From CAZGQY01 sp964528035 (lineage in GTDB: Bacteria; Pseudomonadota; Gammaproteobacteria; Methylococcales; UBA1147), in the NCBI GenBank assembly GCA_964528035.1, contig CAZGQY010000249.1:1-5166 (forward strand): a DNA stretch of 5,166 nt, given 5' to 3'. Positions 1 to 4,464 of this stretch are shown one piece after another. The position numbers and the translations under genes were made by a program. Positions within the stretch are counted from its first letter, which is position 1. The number at the start of each line of letters is the position of its first letter. Below the pieces are notes generated by a model. That model saw only the letters and a program-made list of their open reading frames with translations, made no database searches and was not told the DNA's origin.

Positions 1-10
1 GGGCGCACCA
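1..10 (+). tRNA. 3' end of a truncated tRNA gene, probable attachment site
   Basis: The first ten bases, GGGCGCACCA, read as the 3' strand of a tRNA acceptor stem, a discriminator A and the encoded CCA. A GCGC acceptor end of this type occurs in some bacterial tRNA-Arg genes, but the anticodon lies outside the window, so the isotype is a guess. A rho-independent terminator follows on the same strand, as expected for a tRNA gene. A tyrosine recombinase gene pointing at it is also right next door, the usual arrangement when an element has integrated into a tRNA 3' end. Only ten bases are visible, so the call relies on context. Confidence 0.5.
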
Positions 11-13
11 TTA

Positions 14-26
14 AATCAAAGAGTTA
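14..26 (+). promoter_or_regulatory. Consensus-like IHF binding site beside the att region
   Basis: AATCAAAGAGTTA matches every fixed position of the IHF consensus WATCAANNNNTTR. It lies between the tRNA end and the integrase gene. Many tRNA-targeting integrases need IHF to bend DNA at the attachment site, so the position makes sense. The consensus is short and AT-rich and chance matches are common. Binding is inferred. Confidence 0.3.
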
Positions 27-55
27 GGCTACCTTCGGGTGGCCTTTTTCTTTTT
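26..55 (+). terminator. Rho-independent terminator after the tRNA
   Basis: The arms AGGCTACC (26-33) and GGTGGCCT (38-45) form an 8-bp stem with one G-U pair around a TTCG tetraloop. A T-rich tract (TTTTTCTTTTT) follows, so it works on the plus strand. It would end transcription from the tRNA at the left edge. The opposite strand has no comparable T tract after the stem, so the convergent integrase transcript is unlikely to use it efficiently. Confidence 0.8.
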
Positions 56-56
56 C

Positions 57-76
57 ACGTAGCTACAACGTAGCTA
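57..76. repeat. Tandem 9-bp direct repeats, candidate integrase arm-type sites
   Basis: ACGTAGCTA occurs at 57-65 and again at 68-76, with an 11-base period close to one helical turn. The pair sits 47-66 bases from the tRNA end and overlaps the last codons and stop of the integrase gene. Short direct repeats near att are typical of arm-type sites bound by the N-terminal domain of tyrosine recombinases, or of Xis sites. The repeat is plain in the sequence. The binding role is inferred. Confidence 0.4.
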
Positions 77-1091
77 TTTCCCCTATCGTATTCTCAACTA
101 CCTTTAATCTGGACAGACGATCCACGTATTCGGTCAGATGTGCGCTTGAGAAATGAGCATACTTCCTCACCATCTCAGCAGACTCCCAACCCCCTAGCTC
201 TTGCAGAACATGAAGCGGTGTTCCATTCTGCACATGCCAGCTTGCCCAAGTGTGTCTGAGGTCATGCCAGCGGAAGTTATCAATTCCCGCCTTCTCCAAC
301 CCTCTATACCAAGCCTTGGTACTGACTTGAGTAATCGGCTTGCCCCTGTAGCAGAATACATGCGTCTTGTGCTTACCAAGCTGTTCCCGAAGAACTAAGA
401 CAGCAGCAGCACTCAACGGTACAACAATCGCCTTCTTTGCCTTGGCCTGATCCGGGTGGATCCATGCAGTCCTTCGCGAAAGGTCAAGCTGAGACCATTC
501 CAATCCGGTTACATTGGAGCGTCTCAAGCCTGTTTCCAGTGAGAAGCGCACCATTGCAGCCAAGTGGGGCGGCAACACGTTAATCAAACGGGTTGCTTCC
601 TCCTGATTGATCCAGCGTATCCGCCGACTCGGTTCAGGAAGCATACGAAACGAGGGGACACGATCCAGCCATTCCCACTCATTCGCTGCCTTGCGAAGCA
701 CTATACGAATCACTTCCATCACACGATTCACCGAACTGTTCTTTACACCTTCGGCAATCCGCGCAGCCATGATCCTGTCCAACCTACTGCGGTTGATCTC
801 ATCCAGCATCACGCCATTCAAGAACCTATCCAGCCACCGCAAATGCGTCTTATCGGAGACTTGAGAAGCCTTGTGTGTCGTTTCTGCCAGATAGCGAACG
901 ACCGCATCGTTCCAAGCATATCGGGGTTTGATCCCCAGCCTTGCCTGATCCCACAATGACGCCTTCAGCTTGTCATGGAATTCCGTTGCTTTAGCTTTAT
1001 CGGAAGTCCCAGTGCTTTGCTGTACTGCTCGTCCTTCGTGGGTGAGTTTGATCCACCAATATGGTGAATCTTTGCGTTTGAAGAGTGACAT
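63..1091 (-). CDS. Tyrosine recombinase / phage-type integrase
   Basis: This 342-residue protein is a site-specific recombinase that would cut and rejoin DNA at the attachment site. An N-terminal DNA-binding and SAM-like region (about residues 1-150) precedes the catalytic domain. The catalytic set is visible: Arg190 in ETGLRRSN, a beta-hairpin lysine in the AKAKK stretch near 217-220, His276 and Arg279 in WHDLRHTW, Trp302 in LGGW at the usual second His/Trp position, and nucleophile Tyr311 in KYAHFS. Nothing essential is missing and the length is normal. The start is well supported by AAGGAGG (1099-1105) seven bases upstream of the ATG. That ribosome site lies inside the overlapping excisionase-like gene, so the two are probably co-transcribed. 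The 3' end faces a tRNA end, which points to tRNA-targeted integration. I cannot assign a named subfamily. Confidence 0.95.
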   Translation of the reverse strand: MSLFKRKDSPYWWIKLTHEGRAVQQSTGTSDKAKATEFHDKLKASLWDQARLGIKPRYAWNDAVVRYLAETTHKASQVSDKTHLRWLDRFLNGVMLDEINRSRLDRIMAARIAEGVKNSSVNRVMEVIRIVLRKAANEWEWLDRVPSFRMLPEPSRRIRWINQEEATRLINVLPPHLAAMVRFSLETGLRRSNVTGLEWSQLDLSRRTAWIHPDQAKAKKAIVVPLSAAAVLVLREQLGKHKTHVFCYRGKPITQVSTKAWYRGLEKAGIDNFRWHDLRHTWASWHVQNGTPLHVLQELGGWESAEMVRKYAHFSSAHLTEYVDRLSRLKVVENTIGEIATL

Positions 1092-1291
1092 AAAGATACC
1101 TCCTTCTGTTCACCCTGCAACACACGCCGTTGGTATTGTGCTCGTATATGTTCGATCAGGTCAATCTCGACGAATACCCAGCTCTTGCCGATCTTGGCAC
1201 CGGGTATCACCCCTGCCTTTGCTTTTCCTTGCAAAGTGACTGGATGAACCTTGAGCAGCTCGGCAGCTTGTTGGAGGGTGAGGGTAGTCAT
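965..1291 (-). CDS. Excisionase-like helix-turn-helix protein overlapping the integrase
   Basis: This 108-residue protein starts with a MerR/excisionase-type winged HTH. TLTLQQAAELLKVHPVTLQGKAKAG forms the two helices (about residues 3-27) and IPGAKIGKSWVF (29-40) the wing. Such proteins bind att-proximal DNA to favour excision or to regulate int. The last 42 or so residues are encoded within the start of the integrase gene in a different frame, giving a 127-base overlap. The tail (SLCHSSNAKIHHIGGSNSP, then ALGLPIK) resembles tails I know from related HTH proteins next to integrases, so I accept the full length. The ATG at 1291 has only a weak GGGA upstream. TGA ends it at 965. Xis function is inferred from fold and neighbour. 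A purely regulatory role is possible. Confidence 0.8.
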   Translation of the reverse strand: MTTLTLQQAAELLKVHPVTLQGKAKAGVIPGAKIGKSWVFVEIDLIEHIRAQYQRRVLQGEQKEVSLCHSSNAKIHHIGGSNSPTKDEQYSKALGLPIKLKQRNSMTS

Positions 1292-1507
1292 GCTGAAAAT
1301 CCCACAGATAAACCATGATCCAACGTACGCCGTATATGTACGGGAATGATGGGTGGTTCAGTGGGATGCTTCAGGCAGACACCGTGAGGTATCAATTGAT
1401 AGGCGTATAACGTTACGCCGACGTATGGCTGGTGTTTCATAATGGGTTTTTCCCTTCTTATTATTTTTATAATTGACTGGACTTAGCAACGAGTACAGTC
1501 GGGAGCT

Positions 1508-1536
1508 ATTTGAAACAATATTTGAGAACCCGTCAA
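1508..1536 (-). promoter_or_regulatory. Weak candidate promoter for the xis-int operon
   Basis: Read on the minus strand, TTGACG (1536-1531) is a five-of-six -35 match. After 17 bases comes TCAAAT (1513-1508), a four-of-six -10 match. It points at the excisionase-like gene with a leader of about 215 bases. It lies beside the 14-bp palindrome at 1541-1554, which could act as an operator just upstream of the -35. The -10 is poor, so this is only a suggestion. Confidence 0.2.
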
Positions 1537-1540
1537 GGGT

Positions 1541-1554
1541 CGTATACGTATACG
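1541..1554. repeat. 14-bp perfect palindrome
   Basis: CGTATACGTATACG equals its own reverse complement. It contains two overlapping TATACGTATA-like steps and lies next to the weak leftward promoter candidate. Its symmetry fits a homodimer operator. The function is inferred. Confidence 0.55.
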
Positions 1555-1662
1555 TTAATTTGGCAAACTTTTTTTGATATTCGATACTTGAGGTGATCTT
1601 TACGTAACGTATGTTCTGATGAGTGGGGGTTGAAAAGATGGAAAAACGTTACGTATACACTG

Positions 1663-1682
1663 TAAATAACGTACGTTATTTA
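1663..1682. repeat. 20-bp perfect palindrome
   Basis: The 20 bases taaataacgtacgttattta are an exact palindrome with no central spacer, and the strongest symmetric site in the window. Its left half is directly repeated, as TGTAAATAACGT, at 1745-1756. The symmetry without a loop suggests duplex binding by a dimer more than an RNA hairpin. Confidence 0.6.
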
Positions 1683-1842
1683 GGTAAACAATTGGAAATG
1701 AAAAAGCAGGGGTAGTGGTGATTAGAACTTCCAATCACAACGTATGTAAATAACGTTGTTGATGAAAACCCAAGGATACTTAGCTGAACTTGATAAAGGG
1801 AGGCGCAAAATCATGGATGTCTCAAATGTGTAGGTAGCTGAT

Positions 1843-1869
1843 TTCCGCTTTCGGCCAGAAGGAAGCATT
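1843..1869 (+). repeat. Dispersed repeat R1 (TCCGCTTT-CCAGAAGGA type)
   Basis: TCCGCTTTCGGCCAGAAGGA followed by AGCATT is an imperfect palindrome, the right arm being roughly the complement of the left. The same arrangement recurs at the site split by the insertion sequence (2999-3012 with 4245-4262). The right-hand half recurs at 1960-1972 and 4293-4306. R1 runs into the 78-base direct repeat that begins at 1854. I know similar short palindromic sequences in intergenic DNA of many proteobacteria but cannot name the family. Confidence 0.6.
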
Positions 1870-1931
1870 GCCATCGGTCTTTAAAATAAGGATTTTCCTT
1901 ATATCTAATAGGTAAATTTAAGAGTAGGTTT
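1854..1931 (+). repeat. Long direct repeat, copy 1 (78 bases)
   Basis: This stretch matches 4292-4367 closely along its whole length, with scattered substitutions and a 2-base length difference. Shared blocks include GCCAGAAGGA, CATTGCCATCGG, ATAAGGATTTTCCTTATAT and TTTAAGAGTAGGTTT. ATAAGGA-TTT-TCCTTAT (1886-1902) can form a 7-bp hairpin. Changes between copies alter the first or second position of any shared reading frame and the indel breaks the frame, so this is a DNA repeat and not a conserved protein segment. With its partner it brackets the FRG gene and the insertion sequence. Confidence 0.85.
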
Positions 1932-1946
1932 CTATGTTGCAGTGAA

Positions 1947-1976
1947 GGGCGGCTATCGGCCAGAAGGAGACATTCG
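1947..1976 (+). repeat. Dispersed repeat R2
   Basis: GGCTATCGGCCAGAAGGAGA followed by CATTCG carries the same CCAGAAGGA core as R1 and the GAGAC extension seen in the other two copies. The left arm differs (GGCGGCTAT in place of TCCGCTTT). It lies about 95 bases downstream of R1 and about 60 bases before the possible leader ORF. Confidence 0.55.
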
Positions 1977-2029
1977 AACCTGCAAGTATTATTATGAATA
2001 TGCGGGCATACAAAACAGAGGGGTATCCA

Positions 2030-2119
2030 ATGAATCAATCTGTTACCAAAAAATACACACACCTTGTTATTGGCAATAGTGCTGACCGGTGGTTTCGTCT
2101 AATAACTGTTATAGCTTAA
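2030..2119 (+). CDS. Possible 29-codon leader ORF upstream of the FRG gene
   Basis: An ATG at 2030 preceded by GAGGGG (2018-2023, spacing 6) opens a 29-codon frame (MNQSVTKKYTHLVIGNSADR then WFRLITVIA). It stops at 2117-2119, four bases before the FRG start, which itself has no good ribosome site. That spacing would allow translational coupling. Alternatively this is a remnant: removing one base from the A6 run at 2048-2053 gives a frame reading TLLLAIVLTGGFV, which looks like a signal-peptide core. No family is recognised, and it may not be translated. Confidence 0.3.
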   Translation: MNQSVTKKYTHLVIGNSADRWFRLITVIA

Positions 2120-2123
2120 TAAG

Positions 2124-2933
2124 ATGAAAACAATAACAATAAATAGTTGGGCAGATTTTGATAGGGCACTATCAAGGAAACACTATCGTAAATGGATATT
2201 TAGAGGCCAGAGCGACGCATCTTGGGATCTTGAAAGTTCACTTCATCGTTCATTTGAAGAAGCACAAGCAATACATATAATGTGCAACAAAAAAGAAAAG
2301 AGCTTGAATAAAGAAGAGCATGAAAAAGTCATGATTGACCGATTTAAGTGCAGTGCTCATCTTTACTTAAATAGCTTACCCCAAGAAGATGATCTATTAA
2401 GTTGGCTTTCATTAATGCAGCATCATGGTGCCCCAACTAGGTTACTGGATTTTACTTTTTCATACTATATAGCGCTATATTTCGCGTTAGAGTACGGTGA
2501 AGATGATGCGGTTGTATATTGCATCAACCATCAAGCAATAAATAATGAGGATGATGAGGAGTTTGGGAGCAAAAAATCAGAAATGTACTCAAATATTTTG
2601 GGTGAACAAGATGATTTAGATGCGCCTTTCTTGCTTGCATTTGAGCCAACATTTTCAAATCAAAGATTATTGTCACAACAAGGACTTTTTGTTGCCATCA
2701 ACAACCACGAATTCACACACGAAAATTTACTTACAGCTTATAACTTAGAAGATGATGACGTACAAAAATACATAATATCTAAAAAATTACGTTACTCAGG
2801 TTTAAGAAAATTAAATCAAATGAATATTAACTCAACCAATATTTATCCAGGCCTCGATGGCTTCTGTAAAAGCCTACGTAGGCAGCCAATATTCGGTCTG
2901 GAGTTTCAGAGGCGTGTTGGCAAAGAGCTATAG
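2124..2933 (+). CDS. FRG domain-containing protein
   Basis: This 269-residue protein carries the FRG domain, named after the Phe-Arg-Gly motif seen here at residues 26-28 in WIFRGQSD. Further family hallmarks follow in order: LMQHHGAPTRLLDF (97-110) with the following aromatic/ALYFALE helix, NQRLLSQQGLF (179-189), and the closing YPGLDGF (241-247). The protein therefore looks complete. The biochemical activity is not something I can state. FRG proteins are common in variable regions and phage-related islands, so an accessory or defence-linked role is possible but unproven. Residues 50-75 and 140-165 are charged, low-complexity inserts. No signal peptide or membrane segment is seen, so it is probably cytoplasmic. 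The gene is clearly AT-richer than the integrase and transposase, which suggests separate acquisition. A TAG at 2112-2114 blocks any upstream start. The local ribosome site is weak, so coupling to the preceding small ORF is plausible. Confidence 0.85.
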   Translation: MKTITINSWADFDRALSRKHYRKWIFRGQSDASWDLESSLHRSFEEAQAIHIMCNKKEKSLNKEEHEKVMIDRFKCSAHLYLNSLPQEDDLLSWLSLMQHHGAPTRLLDFTFSYYIALYFALEYGEDDAVVYCINHQAINNEDDEEFGSKKSEMYSNILGEQDDLDAPFLLAFEPTFSNQRLLSQQGLFVAINNHEFTHENLLTAYNLEDDDVQKYIISKKLRYSGLRKLNQMNINSTNIYPGLDGFCKSLRRQPIFGLEFQRRVGKEL

Positions 2934-3000
2934 TAATGCGCTCGTTCGGATGCAAAGTACGCTGCTCTTCATTTACTCCGCACAGCTTGAACGTTGATAG
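2934..3000 (+). other. Structured intergenic spacer, weakly attC-like
   Basis: After the FRG stop comes a spacer with partly complementary ends: CGTTCGGATGC on the left can pair imperfectly with the CAGCTTGAACG near 2986-2994. It ends with CGTTGATAG just before the split dispersed repeat. This recalls the folded arms of integron attC sites. However, the right end reads GTTGATA where GTTRRRY is expected, and no proper RYYYAAC box is found on the left. I list it as a structured spacer, not as a real attC. Confidence 0.2.
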
Positions 3001-3012
3001 TCCGCTTTGTAC
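2999..3012 (+). repeat. Dispersed repeat R3, left half, split by the IS
   Basis: AGTCCGCTTTGTAC is the left half of a repeat whose right half (CAGAAGGAGACGTTG) resumes at 4247. Joining them with a single AC gives TCCGCTTTGTACCAGAAGG. This equals R1 in length and differs only in the three central bases of that core. It shows the repeat was present before the insertion sequence arrived. Confidence 0.75.
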
Positions 3013-3038
3013 TGCGGTTTCAACCGGTCGATGCAACA
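3013..3038 (+). repeat. IS30-type terminal inverted repeat, left
   Basis: The 26-base end starts TGCGGTTTCAACCGG and ends GATGCAACA. It is an exact reverse complement of 4219-4244. Homology stops immediately outside. Inside, it decays with alternating matches. It also encodes the last residues of the transposase, including its TGA stop at 3022-3020. Confidence 0.93.
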
Positions 3039-4180
3039 CATAGGTTAAATCTCTCAGCCGGTGTTTCATAGTTTAACGTCTTCCTTGAACGCTCATTCAA
3101 TTTCCTCGCCACGGCGTTTAGCTTGGCTTGTGAGTAAACAGAAAGGTCTATTCCCTTAGGGAAATACTGCCTCAATAGCCCGTTCGTATTCTCATTGGAT
3201 CCACGCTTCCAAGGATTCTGCGGGTCACAGAAATAGACCTGGATGTCTGTCGCCAGGGTGAATCGCTTATGATCGGCCATCTCACTCCCTCGGTCCCAAG
3301 TCAGCGACTTGTAAAGTTCCTGCGGTAATTTACGTGCATTCTTGATCAATGCGTTGATAACGGTCTCCGTATCCTTTCTGGCAACCTTCACCAGCATCAC
3401 ATAGCGTGTATGGCGTTCGACGAGCGTCGCAATCTGGCTATTCCCGCTTCCACACACCAGATCACCTTCCCAATGACCCGGTACAGCCCGATCTTCTACT
3501 GTAGCGGGTCGCTCGCTAATTGATACCGTATCTTTGATTCTGCCGTGATTGTCTGTCTTCTGCGTATGATGGCGTGAACGGCGCATAACCCGAGTGCGCC
3601 TCAAGTGCTGTGTCAGCTCTTTCTTCAACGCCCCACGGGCTTGAATGTAGAGGCTGCGATAGATGGTCTCGTGTGACACCTGATTGTTCTCGTCGTCTGG
3701 GTAAGTGTATTTCAGCCACCCGGCAATCTGCTCCGGGGCCCACTGTCGTTGGAGCTTACCTGCCACGATATGCGCCAACGTTCTATTCTTTGCCAGTTTA
3801 CAGGTCTTGGGACGCAACGTCCGATCCCAGGCAGCCTGGTCGGCTTGGTTTGCTCGATAGCTTTCTTGACCACCGTTGCGCTTGATCTCGCGACTGATGG
3901 TGGAAGGTGCCCGCCCGAGGGATGTGGCAATTGACCGAATTGACTGGCCTGCTACTACTGAACGCGATATTGATTCGCGTTCTGCTAGAGTCAGCGCCAA
4001 TCTAGAACGGCGGCGTTGAGCGGGTCTTATCCCACCACTCTTTACAAGAATGCCCTGTATTGCACCGTGGCTTCGATCAAATAACTGTGCAATCTGCTGG
4101 AGAGATTCACCCTTTTGCCAGCGATCCCACATTAATGCCTTCTGGGTTTCGGTGTAATAGATACGAGGTCTTTGTTTCAT
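3020..4180 (-). CDS. IS30 family transposase
   Basis: This DDE transposase cuts and joins the element ends. Numbered from a GTG at 4189 it has 389 residues. The ATG at 4180 (residue 4) is the better start, having AAGGAG with 8-base spacing upstream, which gives 386 residues. N-terminal helix-turn-helix segments (about 18-50 and 66-104, with SIRSIATSLGRAPSTISREI) bind the ends. The catalytic core runs from about 232 to 380, with Asp243 in HWEGDLV, Asp299 in TWDRGSEM and Glu333 in NPWKRGSNENTNGLLRQYFP, the classic IS30 signature. All three residues are present and there is no frameshift. The C-terminal CVASTG is encoded by the terminal inverted repeat. The gene lies opposite to the flanking cargo genes. 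Confidence 0.96.
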   Translation of the reverse strand: MKQRPRIYYTETQKALMWDRWQKGESLQQIAQLFDRSHGAIQGILVKSGGIRPAQRRRSRLALTLAERESISRSVVAGQSIRSIATSLGRAPSTISREIKRNGGQESYRANQADQAAWDRTLRPKTCKLAKNRTLAHIVAGKLQRQWAPEQIAGWLKYTYPDDENNQVSHETIYRSLYIQARGALKKELTQHLRRTRVMRRSRHHTQKTDNHGRIKDTVSISERPATVEDRAVPGHWEGDLVCGSGNSQIATLVERHTRYVMLVKVARKDTETVINALIKNARKLPQELYKSLTWDRGSEMADHKRFTLATDIQVYFCDPQNPWKRGSNENTNGLLRQYFPKGIDLSVYSQAKLNAVARKLNERSRKTLNYETPAERFNLCVASTG

Positions 4181-4218
4181 CTGCAACACTCCTTCTTCTG
4201 CTTACGCAGATTCTAGTA

Positions 4219-4244
4219 TGTTGCATCGACCGGTTGAAACCGCA
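4219..4244 (-). repeat. IS30-type terminal inverted repeat, right
   Basis: This is the exact inverse of 3013-3038 over all 26 bases. It is located 39 bases upstream of the preferred transposase ATG, so the transposase promoter must overlap or lie close to this end. Confidence 0.93.
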
Positions 4245-4262
4245 ACCAGAAGGAGACGTTGG
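4245..4262 (+). repeat. Dispersed repeat R3, right half, beyond the IS
   Basis: ACCAGAAGGAGACGTTGG resumes the repeat interrupted at 3012. The initial AC duplicates bases 3011-3012. The CCAGAAGGAGAC core is identical to that at 4293-4304, about 46 bases downstream. Confidence 0.75.
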
Positions 4263-4291
4263 TGAGTAGAATAACTGATAGGCAACAACGT

Positions 4292-4367
4292 GCCAGAAGG
4301 AGACATTGCCATCGGCCTAATATAAGGATTTTCCTTATATACAATAGGTACGTTTAAGAGTAGGTTT
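4292..4367 (+). repeat. Long direct repeat, copy 2 (76 bases)
   Basis: This is the partner of 1854-1931 in the same orientation. Here the central hairpin is extended to ATATAAGGA-TTT-TCCTTATAT (4320-4340), a 9-bp perfect stem with a 3-base loop. A partly compensated stem difference between copies suggests the fold may matter. The copy starts with the same CCAGAAGGAGACATT core as the other dispersed repeats and ends about 100 bases before the lipoprotein gene. Confidence 0.85.
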
Positions 4368-4464
4368 TGTGAAATGTATTTCAAGCTCCCGTGTTACTTG
4401 GACGGGGGAATTGGTCGAGTCTAAGTCTATTGATTGGAACTTGAATTTAATGAGGGGCAATGAA

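Larger units (their letters stand above)
1322..1758. repeat. Cluster of ACGT-centred palindromes, probable multi-site operator
   Basis: The tetramer ACGT starts 13 times here: 1323, 1410, 1421, 1546, 1552, 1602, 1607, 1646, 1651, 1669, 1673, 1740 and 1753. A random sequence of this length would give about two. Many lie in larger symmetric units: CGTATACGTATACG (1541-1554), taaataacgtacgttattta (1663-1682), TACGTAACGT (1601-1610) with its exact inverse ACGTTACGTA (1646-1655), and AACGTTACG at 1409-1417 and 1645-1653. TGTAAATAACGT is directly repeated at 1661-1672 and 1745-1756. Such a cluster upstream of xis/int suggests cooperative binding of a small dimeric regulator or Xis. The binding protein is unknown. 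Confidence 0.6.
1292..2029. other. Gene-free control and repeat region
   Basis: I find no convincing protein gene in these 738 bases. The left part (about 1320-1760) holds a dense series of ACGT-containing palindromes. The right part (about 1842-1980) holds two copies of a dispersed repeat. A reading frame on the minus strand at 1811-2062 is made largely of that repeat and looks fortuitous. The stretch from 1443 to 1700 is AT-rich, as expected for divergent regulatory DNA between the leftward int/xis genes and the rightward cargo. ACCC-GTCAA-GGGT (1528-1540) could form a small hairpin. Confidence 0.6.
3013..4244 (-). mobile_element. Complete IS30-family insertion sequence (1232 bp)
   Basis: The element is bounded by 26-bp perfect terminal inverted repeats (3013-3038 and 4219-4244) and flanked by AC on both sides (3011-3012 and 4245-4246), fitting the 2-3 bp target duplications of the IS30 family. 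It encodes one intact transposase on the minus strand that fills almost the whole element. Its stop codon falls inside the left inverted repeat. Perfect ends, an intact gene and an exactly reconstructible empty site all suggest a recent, probably still competent, insertion. I cannot give an IS name without a database comparison. Confidence 0.93.

Noticed and set aside
545..554. GCGCACCATT inside the integrase gene repeats the tRNA-end sequence GCGCACCATT at 3-12, as if it were a second att core.
   Set aside because: It is only 10 bases, lies within conserved integrase coding sequence, and has no tRNA-like or terminator context. A chance match is more likely than a real att copy.
564..959. A 131-codon frame on the plus strand opposite the integrase.
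   Set aside because: It is antisense to a well-supported recombinase, has no recognisable domain and no ribosome site. It is a shadow of the real gene.
1322..1758. Plasmid-type replication origin with iterons.
   Set aside because: The ACGT units vary in spacing and orientation, no DnaA box or Rep gene is seen, and the neighbouring genes are integrase and excisionase-like.
2033..2045. A second match to the IHF consensus (AATCAATCTGTTA).
   Set aside because: It is within the possible leader ORF, far from att, and the loose consensus matches often by chance in AT-rich DNA.
1811..2062. An 83-codon frame on the minus strand, with a translated segment resembling one at 4202-4384.
   Set aside because: The similarity comes entirely from the 76-78 base DNA repeat. 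The differences are not at third positions, a 2-base indel breaks the shared frame, and neither frame has a good ribosome site or a known domain.
2095..2123. GTCTAATAACTGTTATAGC upstream of the FRG gene looked like an integron attC end.
   Set aside because: No complementary partner arm is found in the preceding 60-100 bases, and the box does not fit GTTRRRY. It is only a short ATAAC-T-GTTAT palindrome.
1843..4367. CRISPR-like array from the repeated CCAGAAGGAGAC cores.
   Set aside because: Spacing is irregular (tens of bases to over a kilobase), repeats are imperfect, and there are no spacers of uniform length or Cas genes.
4202..4384. A 60-codon minus-strand frame across the IS right end and repeat.
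   Set aside because: It spans the insertion junction and two repeats, so it was created by the IS insertion and cannot be an ancestral gene.
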